Shown piece by piece: positions 37,382 to 46,449 of a stretch of DNA of 61,321 nucleotides. Origin of the DNA: a virus; IMG/VR virus record IMGVR_UViG_3300021181_000012, positions 1 to 61,321 of that record; one strand, written 5' to 3'. Below the pieces are notes generated by a model that was not told the DNA's origin, searched no databases, and was given only the letters and a program-made list of their open reading frames with translations. The position numbers and the translations under genes were made by a program. How positions within the stretch are numbered: the stretch's first letter is position 1; the number at the start of each line of letters is the position of its first letter.

Positions 37382-40186
37382 CTAGTCCTCCTGCATGAAG
37401 CCGCCGAACAGCGTCATCGACAACAGTTCGTTCTGGAAGTTCTCGGCAGGCCAGGCAATTTGAATTTGTAAGTGCCTGCAGAGTGCGGGCTGCTTTGTCT
37501 GAGAGAAATAGAAGCGCTGGTTGTATGTGCTGGTACTCTTCGGAAGTTGCGGAGGGTCGGAAGTAAATAGCAACAGCGATTCGAAGTTGCCAGAGACTTC
37601 ATCGATCAGCACGCCGGGCACGGGCTGGCCTCCCAGGGCCAGGGCGTCGGTCGTAAGAAAGCTGAGTTCGGCAATCTGGCCAGGCTGTGCCAGCACCAGC
37701 GAGCCGATGGTGAAGTTGGCGGGGAAGGGTGTGCCATTGTCGGTCCATACCGTTAGGTCGCGTTTAAGAATGGGGCCAGTCGCGGTTGAGCCGACCAGTA
37801 ACTGGTGCAGGCCGGGCGACACTTCCACCGACTGCACCGCGTGTGCGCCGCCTGTAATGGTGGCAAACGGGCTCCAGGTCAAGCCGGACTCGGGCGCGGC
37901 CGTGGGTGTCATGCGGAACCATCCCGTGGAACCATCCGCGACATAGAGCGCGTGGTCCTGCGATCCCGACACGTGCCAGGTTACATAGGCCGTGGCTGGA
38001 CTCCAGTTCGATAGTTGGAACTGATCGCCGATCGGAAAGCCGACTTGGCTGATCCCGGAAGATGGATCGAGCGAGATGACCTGCGAGTCTGACGTGAATA
38101 GATAGATGGTGGTCCCGTTGACCGCCAGCGCGTTGTATGAGAGCAGGCCGATGCCGGTAGCGTAGGGTGAAGAGAATAGCGGGTTGGGAGTGGTTCCTTG
38201 ACCAAGGATGATGTAGATATCGGAAATAGTGAAGACGATTGCGCCACCGCTGGTGGGTACGATACGTGAGACGCGCGAGGGGAAGGTGGCGGAATTGACC
38301 GCAGGAAACGTTACACTGCCGTTACCAACAACCGTGTCAGGCCCACCGCTCCAAAAGACTACATTGTCCACGCTACCAAAGACGCGGCCTAAGTGGTAAG
38401 TCAAGTTGACCAGGCCGGTTGGCGGCGGGTTATTCGCCCCCGCCTGTGGTCCAATTAAGAATAAGTCGAGGTTGGAGTCCGGGTTCTGGTCGAAGAAAGA
38501 CCACTGCGCCCCGCCTCCAGGGTTCGGGATACTGGCCAAGAATAGCGGCGTTGCGCCACCATCTGTAGTGCGGAAGATCCAAATCGAATCAACTTGAGGG
38601 TCGGCTGAACCAACCCCTCCAATTTCAGCCCCGTCCGCGACAGCATTGGTCAGCGGCGTGAGTGGCGACAGAGTACTTACCGAGCCATCCACTGCGTGGT
38701 AGCTATAACCATACTCCCAGCCAGTGAAGGCCAGAGTTAGCCACGGCCCGACATTGGTCCAGGTTAGGCCATTGTCGGTTGTCGTGCCGCTGTAAGTAAC
38801 GTTCCACGCTGGTTTGCTGCTTCCGGTTGGCCCGCTGCCAGCTCTGACCTGCTGCAGATTGCCATTCGAATCCACGCAGACATCGCCGTTGATACCACCA
38901 GAAATGACCGGAGTCTTGCCCGGTGCCCAGGGCTGCGGGCCGTTAAGAATTGGCCCGGATGAAACCGACCCAAGCCAGTAGCTCTGGGTCCATCCGTAAC
39001 CGCCATCCGAAAGAGAACCATTTCCGCTGACCGTCGGAGGCTCAAACGCCGGGAGTCTGCCGCTGGTTGGGCCACTGCCGACAGCAGTCCACACAAAATC
39101 ATTCGAATCGGAGATCATTGGAGTGGCCACTGCGTAGCTCGCAAAAGGCTGCCAGATAACTAAACTGGCTGCAGTGATGCCATTCCCGTTGAGCGGATTC
39201 TGTGGCGAAAGCGCAGGCGCTTGGGTTGGCGGTGTGACGCCCCAGTTAAAAACCGGCGTTCCATAATTCGTCCACGTGCTCAGGCCGTCGGCAGTCGTTC
39301 CGCCGAGCGATCCAGACCACGCTGGAACCGATGCGCCCGTAGTGGCGGGTGTGCCAACGTCCGTCGTTGTGGCTGTGCCAAAATCCGCAGACGATGCGTA
39401 GTTCGCGTGGTCGAAGTATGCAGTGACGAGAAACGTGGAGCCACTGGGTACGACAGATAGACTGAATAGGCGGTTGCCGTTCAGGAAGCTTGCCCCGCTT
39501 AGCCCGCTCGGTGTAAAGCTCATCCCCGTAGTTGCCGAGAACGAAGCGCTCAGAAACGTCAACAGGACTGTCTTCCCGGTTACAGCTACGGTAGTAATCG
39601 TCCCTACTTGGTAGGCGCTCAGATATTCCAGGTTGCCGTTCGAGTCGATAACCGTGGTTCCAACGTCGTAAGTCGATGTCGCCACCGCCGTGTTTGGCAC
39701 CCATAGTCCGGGTTGCATCCACTTCTTCTGGTCAACGCCGTCGCCGAAGTAGAGCGTGTTACCCACGCTCTGCATGAATGTTTGTCCAGCTCCGGCGCTC
39801 TTCATCCAGATTGCGGTCTTCGTGCTGGGGCCGGTGCCGTTATAGAGAATGGTCGGCGTGTCCACCATCACGGTGATGGTTTCGCTGGAGGCAGAGAACT
39901 GCCGGAACTCGTAGAAGGAATCAACGTCCGTGAAGGTCGAAGAGTTGTAAACCGACAAACCGGGCCGACGCGTGGGCGTCAGCCGGTTCGAGATTTCCGT
40001 GTTCGAGCCAGCGATCATGGCGTCGCCACGCGCGCCGTAGAACTTCTCTTCGATGCGCGTCGATCCGGCATCGCGCAAGGGGTTGCGTTGCGTCCACAAC
40101 CCCTGGAAGAATCGGTTGGTGAAGATGGGCGCGAGATGAACCGGCCTGGTAGTCTGTGCGCCGGAGAGTTGTAGTTGGTTCGCCAT
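37382..40186 (-). CDS. large tail protein (nozzle/tubular-B-like), 934 aa
   Basis: The N-terminus (PIFTNRFFQGLWTQRNPLRD, then FYGARGDAMIAG) is the conserved start of podovirus tail tube or nozzle proteins. The rest is made of beta-propeller-like repeats (many W-T-x-x-G and TTDGGATPLF units). Length fits T7 gp12-like or larger nozzles. It should form the tail tip through which DNA leaves. It overlaps the glycosyltransferase gene by one base. Confidence 0.75.
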   Translation of the reverse strand: MANQLQLSGAQTTRPVHLAPIFTNRFFQGLWTQRNPLRDAGSTRIEEKFYGARGDAMIAGSNTEISNRLTPTRRPGLSVYNSSTFTDVDSFYEFRQFSASSETITVMVDTPTILYNGTGPSTKTAIWMKSAGAGQTFMQSVGNTLYFGDGVDQKKWMQPGLWVPNTAVATSTYDVGTTVIDSNGNLEYLSAYQVGTITTVAVTGKTVLLTFLSASFSATTGMSFTPSGLSGASFLNGNRLFSLSVVPSGSTFLVTAYFDHANYASSADFGTATTTDVGTPATTGASVPAWSGSLGGTTADGLSTWTNYGTPVFNWGVTPPTQAPALSPQNPLNGNGITAASLVIWQPFASYAVATPMISDSNDFVWTAVGSGPTSGRLPAFEPPTVSGNGSLSDGGYGWTQSYWLGSVSSGPILNGPQPWAPGKTPVISGGINGDVCVDSNGNLQQVRAGSGPTGSSKPAWNVTYSGTTTDNGLTWTNVGPWLTLAFTGWEYGYSYHAVDGSVSTLSPLTPLTNAVADGAEIGGVGSADPQVDSIWIFRTTDGGATPLFLASIPNPGGGAQWSFFDQNPDSNLDLFLIGPQAGANNPPPTGLVNLTYHLGRVFGSVDNVVFWSGGPDTVVGNGSVTFPAVNSATFPSRVSRIVPTSGGAIVFTISDIYIILGQGTTPNPLFSSPYATGIGLLSYNALAVNGTTIYLFTSDSQVISLDPSSGISQVGFPIGDQFQLSNWSPATAYVTWHVSGSQDHALYVADGSTGWFRMTPTAAPESGLTWSPFATITGGAHAVQSVEVSPGLHQLLVGSTATGPILKRDLTVWTDNGTPFPANFTIGSLVLAQPGQIAELSFLTTDALALGGQPVPGVLIDEVSGNFESLLLFTSDPPQLPKSTSTYNQRFYFSQTKQPALCRHLQIQIAWPAENFQNELLSMTLFGGFMQED

Positions 40187-41235
40187 TACACTTTCTTAAG
40201 GTAGGCCAGCCAGGTTCTAACGCTGGCGTTGTCGTACTGTTCCAGGTTCTCCAGGTTCGCGGCGAGGATTGCCGACTTCTGCGGGGAGTTGGTCACCTTG
40301 TCGAGTACGGCCACCATAGCGGGCGCGTTGGTGGGGTCCGCGAAGCATAGTGGAGACGCCCAGGTTACTTCTGACGACGCCACCAGAGGGACCTTCGTTG
40401 CCACCGCATCGGCGGCGGTGATGTTAAAGGTCTCCGTGAACGACACCGCCATGGAGGCATCCATCGCAGCCATGGTCACGAGAAACTGATCGTGCGTTTC
40501 CCAGCCATGTTCGATGAGGGTGTGAGCGGTTCCGGCGAACAAGGCGCGCAGGTTGCGCAACACGTTCTCGCCATGCTGCTCGCAGCGCGTGCCATTGATG
40601 TGGAAGTGCAGCACTTTCCTAGTGCGGTCGGCGAACTCGATTGCCGCCAGAGCCTGGATGAGTTGGTTCTTCAGCGGCCGGATCGCTCCGAAGCAGGCGA
40701 TGTTGAGAATCCCGTGCTCGGGCTTCTGCTTCTTGGCCTGGTTCAGCGGATACCAGTTGGGCAGGTACGACACCTTGTCGTTCGCCATCCAGTCGCCAAA
40801 CCGCTGCGTCACAATGGCGCGCAGGTCAAGCGTTGCCCGCTCAGAGTTGCTGGCCAGCGTGACGTTGTCGTAGTTCAAGTATTCTTTGATCCACTCAATG
40901 GCCACGCCTTCAACCGCGAGGAACGGGACTTCGCTGTGGATTCGGACTACCCACCGCACAGAGGGATGAAGCTGGGCCAGTATTTCGAACTTGCTGGGCA
41001 CAACCCAGAGCGCCTCAATCACGGCGATGTCAGGCTTGAACTCGGTAACCTCGCGGTCGATGTCATTGTTGTCGGTGACCTGCACCAGCTCGGCGACCAT
41101 GCCGTGCTGGTTCAGCATCTGGACTACGAAGAGGGCAGAGTTATACAGACCGCCCAAGCAGTCCGAGTAAACACGACCAGGGCCGTACTCGTCACAGTAA
41201 TCGGCCCGCTTCTTGATGATGAATAAAATGCGCAC
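40186..41235 (-). CDS. GT-B glycosyltransferase, 349 aa
   Basis: Signatures of a GT4-like glycosyltransferase: N-terminal MRILFIIKKRADYC, GGLYNSALFVVQMLN, then the C-terminal half with NIACFGAIRPLKNQLIQALA and an E-rich active region (SFTETFNITAADAVATKVPL). No signal peptide. Placed inside the virion genes, it may glycosylate virion proteins or modify the host surface. Start ATG 41235. Confidence 0.8.
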   Translation of the reverse strand: MRILFIIKKRADYCDEYGPGRVYSDCLGGLYNSALFVVQMLNQHGMVAELVQVTDNNDIDREVTEFKPDIAVIEALWVVPSKFEILAQLHPSVRWVVRIHSEVPFLAVEGVAIEWIKEYLNYDNVTLASNSERATLDLRAIVTQRFGDWMANDKVSYLPNWYPLNQAKKQKPEHGILNIACFGAIRPLKNQLIQALAAIEFADRTRKVLHFHINGTRCEQHGENVLRNLRALFAGTAHTLIEHGWETHDQFLVTMAAMDASMAVSFTETFNITAADAVATKVPLVASSEVTWASPLCFADPTNAPAMVAVLDKVTNSPQKSAILAANLENLEQYDNASVRTWLAYLKKV

Positions 41236-41284
41236 AGAGATACCTCGGGAGATGGAAGCGAACCGGGAAAGGAAAGTTGAGAAG

Positions 41285-42340
41285 TTATTGACCCCAGTAA
41301 TCGAAGGGCCAAGCAGGCCCGATGGGCATCCCGTACTTGTAGGGACCGCCGCCCATCATGCTTTCGCTGGGATAAAAAGATGTGTCGTCGCGTTCGCGGT
41401 CAGCGCCGCGCAGGGCCATCATGAGCGCCTCTTCCCACTTGGCGTAGGATTCGCCAGCCATCTTTGAGCCCGCGTGCTCGTACAGCATGGCGATCATGCC
41501 TTGCCGTAGAAGGTAGGCGTACTCGTCGGGGATGGGAGCGATGGTCTGCAGCAGCGAAGTCAGCGTCGGCGGCTTGCGTTGATAGACGGGAATAATCAGC
41601 CAGGCCAGACCCGAAAAAGCTGGCAGAGGAGCCAGCCGCATGGCGTATCCGTTCGGATTCGCGACCGTCCAAGTAACCGTGCCATCCAGCACAGTGGTCC
41701 CGGCAGATGCACCGATGGGAGCGGAAGGTTTGATAGAACCGCTGATTCCATAAGGCGAGCCGGGTGGCAGTGTAATCGGGCCGGTGGTGAAGCCTGGGCT
41801 ATTGATGTTCAGGCCCAGCACGGTTGAATTGATGAACAAGATGTTGCCGTTGCCGTCGATGAACTGCTGGATCGGCGTCATCGGCGTCATCGACTGGCCG
41901 TAGCCGCAGCCGTAAGAAGTGTTCGCGAACCACTGCCCCATGAAGGCCAGTGAGTTCGGAATATAGGACACGTTGAACGGGATACCTTGATAGGAAGTCT
42001 GTCCCAGGTCCCTCACTGACTCCATGGTAAAGATCGGCTTGGGCGCGAGGTTCCCGTTGTTGGTTGAGTTATTAATGTCGATGCGCCAAGCGCTTTCAAG
42101 CCATAATAACTCAGTTACCTGGGTGACATAGTCCTGCTGTAGGGCGACGGTGAGGATCGACGGCACATAGCCACGATTCCACTTCCAGTCCAGCGACTGC
42201 GCGAGAATGCGTTGCATCACGTCGTTGGCGACGTTCATGAACGGCCGCTGAGTCCAGCCACCAGCTCCGAACAGGGGGTTCAGTTCCGGGTAAGACTTAA
42301 TGTCATCGGCGATCGATTGCAACGTGAGCGTGCTAGCCAT
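41285..42340 (-). CDS. tail adaptor-like protein, 351 aa
   Basis: The N-terminus (MNVANDVMQRILAQSLDWKW) and the beta middle with LQQDYVTQVTELLWLESAW match the layout of the 42704-43435 protein. A long insert of Ser/Gly/Pro-rich beta sequence (about residues 165-240) follows. The end (IAPIPDEYAYLLRQGMIAML) repeats the pattern of the other copy. Together they look like paralogous portal-to-tail adaptor proteins (T7 gp11-like). Confidence 0.7.
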   Translation of the reverse strand: MASTLTLQSIADDIKSYPELNPLFGAGGWTQRPFMNVANDVMQRILAQSLDWKWNRGYVPSILTVALQQDYVTQVTELLWLESAWRIDINNSTNNGNLAPKPIFTMESVRDLGQTSYQGIPFNVSYIPNSLAFMGQWFANTSYGCGYGQSMTPMTPIQQFIDGNGNILFINSTVLGLNINSPGFTTGPITLPPGSPYGISGSIKPSAPIGASAGTTVLDGTVTWTVANPNGYAMRLAPLPAFSGLAWLIIPVYQRKPPTLTSLLQTIAPIPDEYAYLLRQGMIAMLYEHAGSKMAGESYAKWEEALMMALRGADRERDDTSFYPSESMMGGGPYKYGMPIGPAWPFDYWGQ

Positions 42341-42350
42341 GGGCTTCCTT

Positions 42351-42704
42351 TTAGTGGTGAGACAAACTCCAGGCCGCGCCCGCCGCGTTGTCGGCGATCG
42401 AGTATGCTCGCACCGTGATAGCCAATCTGCGGTGGCGTGGGCGGAGCCAATGTACGGCCACGATCTTGACTGCCGCCTGAATGCTGAAGTAAGCGATCAG
42501 CGTTGGCCGGTTCCTGACGAACGGCCTGGCGACTGGATTAAATTCGTGAAACCCGAAGGTTTGGCGGTTGCGGTCAGTGGCGTAAGCGTCGGCACCAGTC
42601 GCGGCCAGTTGCACCACGTCCAGTAGGAGCGTCGGTTTCTCCGCTGTTTGCGCGGAGATACAAACATGCGCCAGTAGTATCAAGGCGAGGACAACGGAGC
42701 GCAT
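42351..42704 (-). CDS. DUF5658-like secreted/membrane protein, 117 aa
   Basis: Signal peptide MRSVVLALILLAHVCISAQT, then LLLDVVQLAATGADAYATD and FHEFNPVARPFVRNRP, a layout common in small membrane proteins of soil Acidobacteria (DUF5658-like, with N-P-V-x-x-P-F). A second hydrophobic helix follows. It overlaps the adaptor gene by one base. It has no clear virion role and may be a host-derived moron. Confidence 0.6.
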   Translation of the reverse strand: MRSVVLALILLAHVCISAQTAEKPTLLLDVVQLAATGADAYATDRNRQTFGFHEFNPVARPFVRNRPTLIAYFSIQAAVKIVAVHWLRPRHRRLAITVRAYSIADNAAGAAWSLSHH

Positions 42705-43435
42705 TACGATAACCCGCGACCTTGGCGTCCCATCTGGGTGTTTTGCACTCCTGACTGCTGCGTCGTCGCCGAGTTCACCTGGTCGGCCAGGAAGATGTTG
42801 ACCTGGCTGTCGGTCAGTGCGCCGTTGGCGGCAATCACCTGGCGCAGGAAGGTAGTCAGCATCGCGCCATAGCGGCTGTCGTTGATGTACTCGTAAGTCT
42901 TCGCCATGAAGCCGGAGTTGTAGAGGTTCGAGAAGTAGTCAGGGATCGGTGCCCAGGTGTCGGCAGTGGTCTTGAACAGCGGGCAGGCAAGCTGGTAAGT
43001 GAGGGTTACGGTGTAGACCTTATCGGGTGGCGGAATCAACCGGAAGGTGATGTTGCCGTTACCGTCGTCGAGCCGCGCTGCAATGCGAGTTGGCAGGTTC
43101 TGCTGAGCCTCTTCGCTGAGGTTTAGTACAACGTCCAGCTCATGCACTGCTGGTGCCGTTCCGGTATTGTCGGTGACGGTCGCCTTCTCCAGCCAGCCAA
43201 ACGTTCCCAGACTTTCTTCGTAGTCCTGCACTGCGGCGATCGTCGTGAAGGTAGCGGTCGAGCGGTTCCAGCGCCAGGCAAAGGGCGGTGAGAGCATGAA
43301 CTGCCGCACCCAGTCGCCAATGGTGAACGCCGGATCATTCGTCCCGCTGAACGTCAGTGGGGCGTTCCTCACGAAGTTCTGCGCCACGTTAATGGTTCGG
43401 CCGATCGTGTTCGTAGAGTTCGGGGGATTCGACAT
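42704..43435 (-). CDS. tail adaptor-like protein, 243 aa
   Basis: Shares with the 41285-42340 protein the order FAWRWNRSTATFTTIAAVQD, LGTFGWLEKATVTDN, DDGNGNITFRLIP and TWAPIPDYFSNLYNSGFMA. The fold seems helical-beta, as in podovirus tail adaptors. Its C-terminus is Gln/Ser/Thr-rich. Role inferred from similarity and place. Confidence 0.7.
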   Translation of the reverse strand: MSNPPNSTNTIGRTINVAQNFVRNAPLTFSGTNDPAFTIGDWVRQFMLSPPFAWRWNRSTATFTTIAAVQDYEESLGTFGWLEKATVTDNTGTAPAVHELDVVLNLSEEAQQNLPTRIAARLDDGNGNITFRLIPPPDKVYTVTLTYQLACPLFKTTADTWAPIPDYFSNLYNSGFMAKTYEYINDSRYGAMLTTFLRQVIAANGALTDSQVNIFLADQVNSATTQQSGVQNTQMGRQGRGLS

Positions 43436-43509
43436 GGCGTCCTAAGCAAGAACGGAGCGAGCAGGCTTTCGTTCCCGCCCGCTCCGTCGCTGTGAATGTG
43501 TTGGTTTGG

Positions 43510-44010
43510 TTACCGCGTAGCCATCGCCTTGGTCGGGTCCTTGAAGCTGCGTTGGCCCGCGCGCGACATGCGGTTCGCGCTCTTCTTGCTGAACCACTGC
43601 GCGTCGGCTTCATCGTTCGACCAGATCTGTTTCTGGCAGTTGGTGCAGATCCCCACGACGACGCCGGTGTCGAGCTGGTGCATCACAAACGATTGCAGTT
43701 GGCCCTGGAATTCGCTCAAGGCGTTCGAGCCCTGCAGGTGAGCGCAGTGCTTTCTGCTGTATTCAATTTCGGCGTTGATCCGGGTGTGGACCTCGCGCAT
43801 CTGCTCGCGCATGACCTTGTCGTTCTGCTCGGTGCGCGGATCGACGTAAGGCTTGCGCGATTCGATAAGGGCGTTGGCGATCACCTTACTTGAGGCTTCG
43901 ACGGCCTGGCTGACCGAGGCGCTAATCAGCGCCTGCAGTTCATCCATCCCGATCGAGATCTTGCCGCTCTTTACTTCAGGGGCGGCCTTTGCTTCGTGAA
44001 CTTCTGGCAT
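43510..44010 (-). CDS. coiled-coil plus Cys/His-domain protein, 166 aa (paralogue domain of 26428-26970)
   Basis: ATG 44010 is preferred over a longer frame. The first half is helical (ISIGMDELQALISASVSQAV, YVDPRTEQNDKVMREQMREV). The second has CAHLQG, a central His, then GICTNCQKQIWSN and AQWFSKKS. This matches the zinc-like domain of the early protein. Probably a virion-associated or assembly factor. Confidence 0.7.
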   Translation of the reverse strand: MPEVHEAKAAPEVKSGKISIGMDELQALISASVSQAVEASSKVIANALIESRKPYVDPRTEQNDKVMREQMREVHTRINAEIEYSRKHCAHLQGSNALSEFQGQLQSFVMHQLDTGVVVGICTNCQKQIWSNDEADAQWFSKKSANRMSRAGQRSFKDPTKAMATR

Positions 44011-44046
44011 GTGTGCTTCTTCTCCTGGGCTAATCCGGCCCACTGG

Positions 44047-44730
44047 TTAGTCTGCTGTTTTGTTGTTACGGTATTCCCAAAGTCGCCGGTACCACACGGT
44101 CGATGCCGGTCCATCAGCGCGGCCAAACTCACGATCGCTTTGTGCTTCAGTCAGCAAGCCGGTGCGAATCAGCCTGAGTAGCACGGTGCGCCCGCCGCGT
44201 ATCCGCTCGCGCACGGGAATGTCGCGCGCGTCGAACTCGTAGATGCTGTACTCCGGCAACGCCCCCGAGGGGCAATAGAACAGGTACTCAAAGTCGCGGC
44301 CGTCGAGCTGGGGCTGGGGGCACGGGTAAGTGCGAAAGATGGCAACACAATTCTCGATGCGGCCGTCGGTGTAGTGAAGGCAAGGCACAAGCTTTCGTAC
44401 TCTGCCGAGAAAGTTACCACTCTGCATGGCGCGGCCCACGCGGGCGCGGTCGTCACGGTAGTCATCCTGGTTGGCCCAGCGCTGCCGCCTTACGGCCTCA
44501 GAATTGTAATTACGCTCGCGCAGGCGCGCCGTGTGCTCCTCGGTGCTGAGCCGAGGAGCGGATGCGCAGGTAGTGCATAGATCCTTACGCCCATCTCGAT
44601 AGCTGCTGTCGCGATTGAAGAAGGCGTAAGGAAGGATGCGGAGACAACCGATACACTCTTTACCCAGGAGTTCGTTACTTTCAACGACCTCCTGAGAGAC
44701 AACATTGGCTGGATCGTTTATTTCGTGCAT
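44047..44730 (-). CDS. zinc-finger virion-region protein, 227 aa
   Basis: CIGCLRILPYAFFNRDSS and LCTTCASAP form a treble-clef-like zinc site near residues 26-55. The middle is basic (ERNYNSEAVRRQRWANQDDY) and the end holds several Tyr and Arg. It resembles phage proteins with an N-terminal Cys-pair domain followed by a basic linker. Role unknown. Gap of 12 nt to the next gene. Confidence 0.65.
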   Translation of the reverse strand: MHEINDPANVVSQEVVESNELLGKECIGCLRILPYAFFNRDSSYRDGRKDLCTTCASAPRLSTEEHTARLRERNYNSEAVRRQRWANQDDYRDDRARVGRAMQSGNFLGRVRKLVPCLHYTDGRIENCVAIFRTYPCPQPQLDGRDFEYLFYCPSGALPEYSIYEFDARDIPVRERIRGGRTVLLRLIRTGLLTEAQSDREFGRADGPASTVWYRRLWEYRNNKTAD

Positions 44731-44742
44731 GGAGGGAAAGGT

Positions 44743-45420
44743 TTAGAGTTGGGTGATCGAGAATTCACTGACGGCCGCAACCCCGCCGACTCCGTTACCC
44801 CAGGTCGAGGTAGCGCAGAACTGGATGTTCGCTACGGCGGCAGCAGTCGCGGTAGTGGGGTTGGTGGTGGCCGCCCAGGTGTTGTAACTCCGGGTGGTAC
44901 CGTTGAAGTCGTACCAGTACTGCCCGATGACTACCTGTGCCAGCGAGTCCCAATGCAACTGCGCTTCGAGGAGAAACCCGAAGGGCGCTACGGACGTGGC
45001 TTGGGCGGCGGCGCTGACGCTGGTTAAAGCCACACCAGCCTTGGTCGTGCCCAGATATAAGGTCGCCTTGTAGGTGTTGCCCGCGTTCGAGGCCGGGGTA
45101 ATGGTGCCTGCGAGCCGCACCAGGAAAGGCTTGTCATTGTCAAAGACGCCGCTGTTATACGGCACCATCGGCGCAGCGGCATATCCCTGCCGCGCAAACG
45201 AGGCGTCGAGTAAGGATGGGTTAATCGTCTGATCGATCGGGCTCTGTGAGCCCAAGATCAGCGACTGCGTCGGGAGAGAAAGCACGGCAATGACGGAGGT
45301 CGAGGCCGAGTCGTTCCCAATCTTGAATTCCGTTTCAGTAACGGCCGCCAGAGTCTGGGAGAGTATCTGGTTTCGTCCGGTTCCGCCGTAGTAGGCAGCA
45401 ATTGCACCTGGTCCTGACAT
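44743..45420 (-). CDS. virion protein, 225 aa (paralogue of 50045-50722)
   Basis: A Ser/Thr/Ala-rich beta protein. ETEFKIGNDSAST, AVLSLPTQSLILGSQSPIDQ and the end ATSTWGNGVGGVAAVSEFSI recur in the 50045-50722 product of exactly the same length. It is probably a capsid decoration or head-fibre protein. Located between a histidine phosphatase and the zinc-finger gene. Confidence 0.75.
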   Translation of the reverse strand: MSGPGAIAAYYGGTGRNQILSQTLAAVTETEFKIGNDSASTSVIAVLSLPTQSLILGSQSPIDQTINPSLLDASFARQGYAAAPMVPYNSGVFDNDKPFLVRLAGTITPASNAGNTYKATLYLGTTKAGVALTSVSAAAQATSVAPFGFLLEAQLHWDSLAQVVIGQYWYDFNGTTRSYNTWAATTNPTTATAAAVANIQFCATSTWGNGVGGVAAVSEFSITQL

Positions 45421-45455
45421 GAATGGTTCCTTTAGTTAACTTGGGTTTTGTGTTT

Positions 45456-46091
45456 CTAGGTAATTTCCTGGCCCCTTGCAGATGACGCCGGGCGCGGCTT
45501 GAAGATTGGTTCTGCGTCGAGCTTTCCATTCTCGATATAGATCGCGGCTACACCGCCTGGTTCAACCAGGGTGTAGTCGTGGTGGCCGCCGAGCATGGTT
45601 CCAACTTCGTGGATAATGCTGGAGTGAGCGACCAGTAATATGGGCTCGCCGATATGTAGTCCGATCCGGATCGCCTCAACGATCAGCGGGCGGATGCGGC
45701 TTTGAAATTCGTAGAGCGATTCGCCGCCCGGCAAGGGGATGTCCGGATGCTGGACGTGGTAATCGACTAACTTGATGTTCTCGGCATTCTTAGGCTGTCC
45801 ACCCAGGTCGCCCACATCCCACGCGCGCAGCCGAGGGTTCTCGGTCAGCATGTTGCGGTCAATGCCTTTGTGGTCGGCGATGATGTGCGCGGTCTCGCGC
45901 GTGCGCTTGCGGTCCGAAAGCACGATGCCAGATACGGCAATCGGCTCCAGATAGTAGGCGAGCTTATGCGCGTCGCGCTTACCCCTGGCGTCGAGGGGCG
46001 CATCGATCGGCCCCCGGTACGCGTCCTTGGCATTCAGGTCCGTGGTACCGTGGCGCGCCAACAGCACGAGCATGTGCTTTTCGCTAGGCAA
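45456..46091 (-). CDS. histidine phosphatase (phosphoglycerate mutase-like), 211 aa
   Basis: The RHG motif LLARHGTTDLNAKDAYRGPI (residues about 9-28) carries the catalytic His, and LSDRKRTRETA (basic pocket) and LLVAHSSIIHEV (second His) complete the site. An active phosphatase is expected. It overlaps the 46084 gene by 8 nt. Histidine phosphatases in virion operons have been seen in other phages, but the substrate is unknown. Confidence 0.85.
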   Translation of the reverse strand: MPSEKHMLVLLARHGTTDLNAKDAYRGPIDAPLDARGKRDAHKLAYYLEPIAVSGIVLSDRKRTRETAHIIADHKGIDRNMLTENPRLRAWDVGDLGGQPKNAENIKLVDYHVQHPDIPLPGGESLYEFQSRIRPLIVEAIRIGLHIGEPILLVAHSSIIHEVGTMLGGHHDYTLVEPGGVAAIYIENGKLDAEPIFKPRPASSARGQEIT

Positions 46092-46446
46092 CAGTTTCGT
46101 CCTGGGTAAGATTGGCGGTGGTGAAGGAAGCTTTCAATGCGCCGCTAGGCTGTGAGTTAACCTCGTCAAGGGGCGCTTCGATCGCGCTCTCGACAACGGA
46201 CTGCACTTCGTCTTTGGCGTCGCGTCCAGCTTTAACTTCAAGCAACAGTGCGAACAGGTCGGGATGGTTGACTTCGGGGTAGCCCTTGTCGAGCATCAAT
46301 TCAATGGCAGCCTTGCGCCATTCGCGCGTGGCTGATTCATTGCGTGCCAGGTCGCGGAGGATGGGGCCGGGGAGATGGCCGAGCTGGTCGTTGCGCTGGG
46401 CAAATAAGCGCCGAGCATTGTCGGCGCGGGCAAGGGATTCATTCAT
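46084..46446 (-). CDS. hypothetical protein, 120 aa
   Basis: A helical, acidic protein (MNESLARADNARRLFAQRND; WRKAAIELMLDKGYPEVNHP). No membrane segment and no domain recognised. The gene is between a small beta protein and the histidine phosphatase, with 3-nt and overlapping junctions. Confidence 0.65.
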   Translation of the reverse strand: MNESLARADNARRLFAQRNDQLGHLPGPILRDLARNESATREWRKAAIELMLDKGYPEVNHPDLFALLLEVKAGRDAKDEVQSVVESAIEAPLDEVNSQPSGALKASFTTANLTQDETVA

Positions 46447-46449
46447 GGT

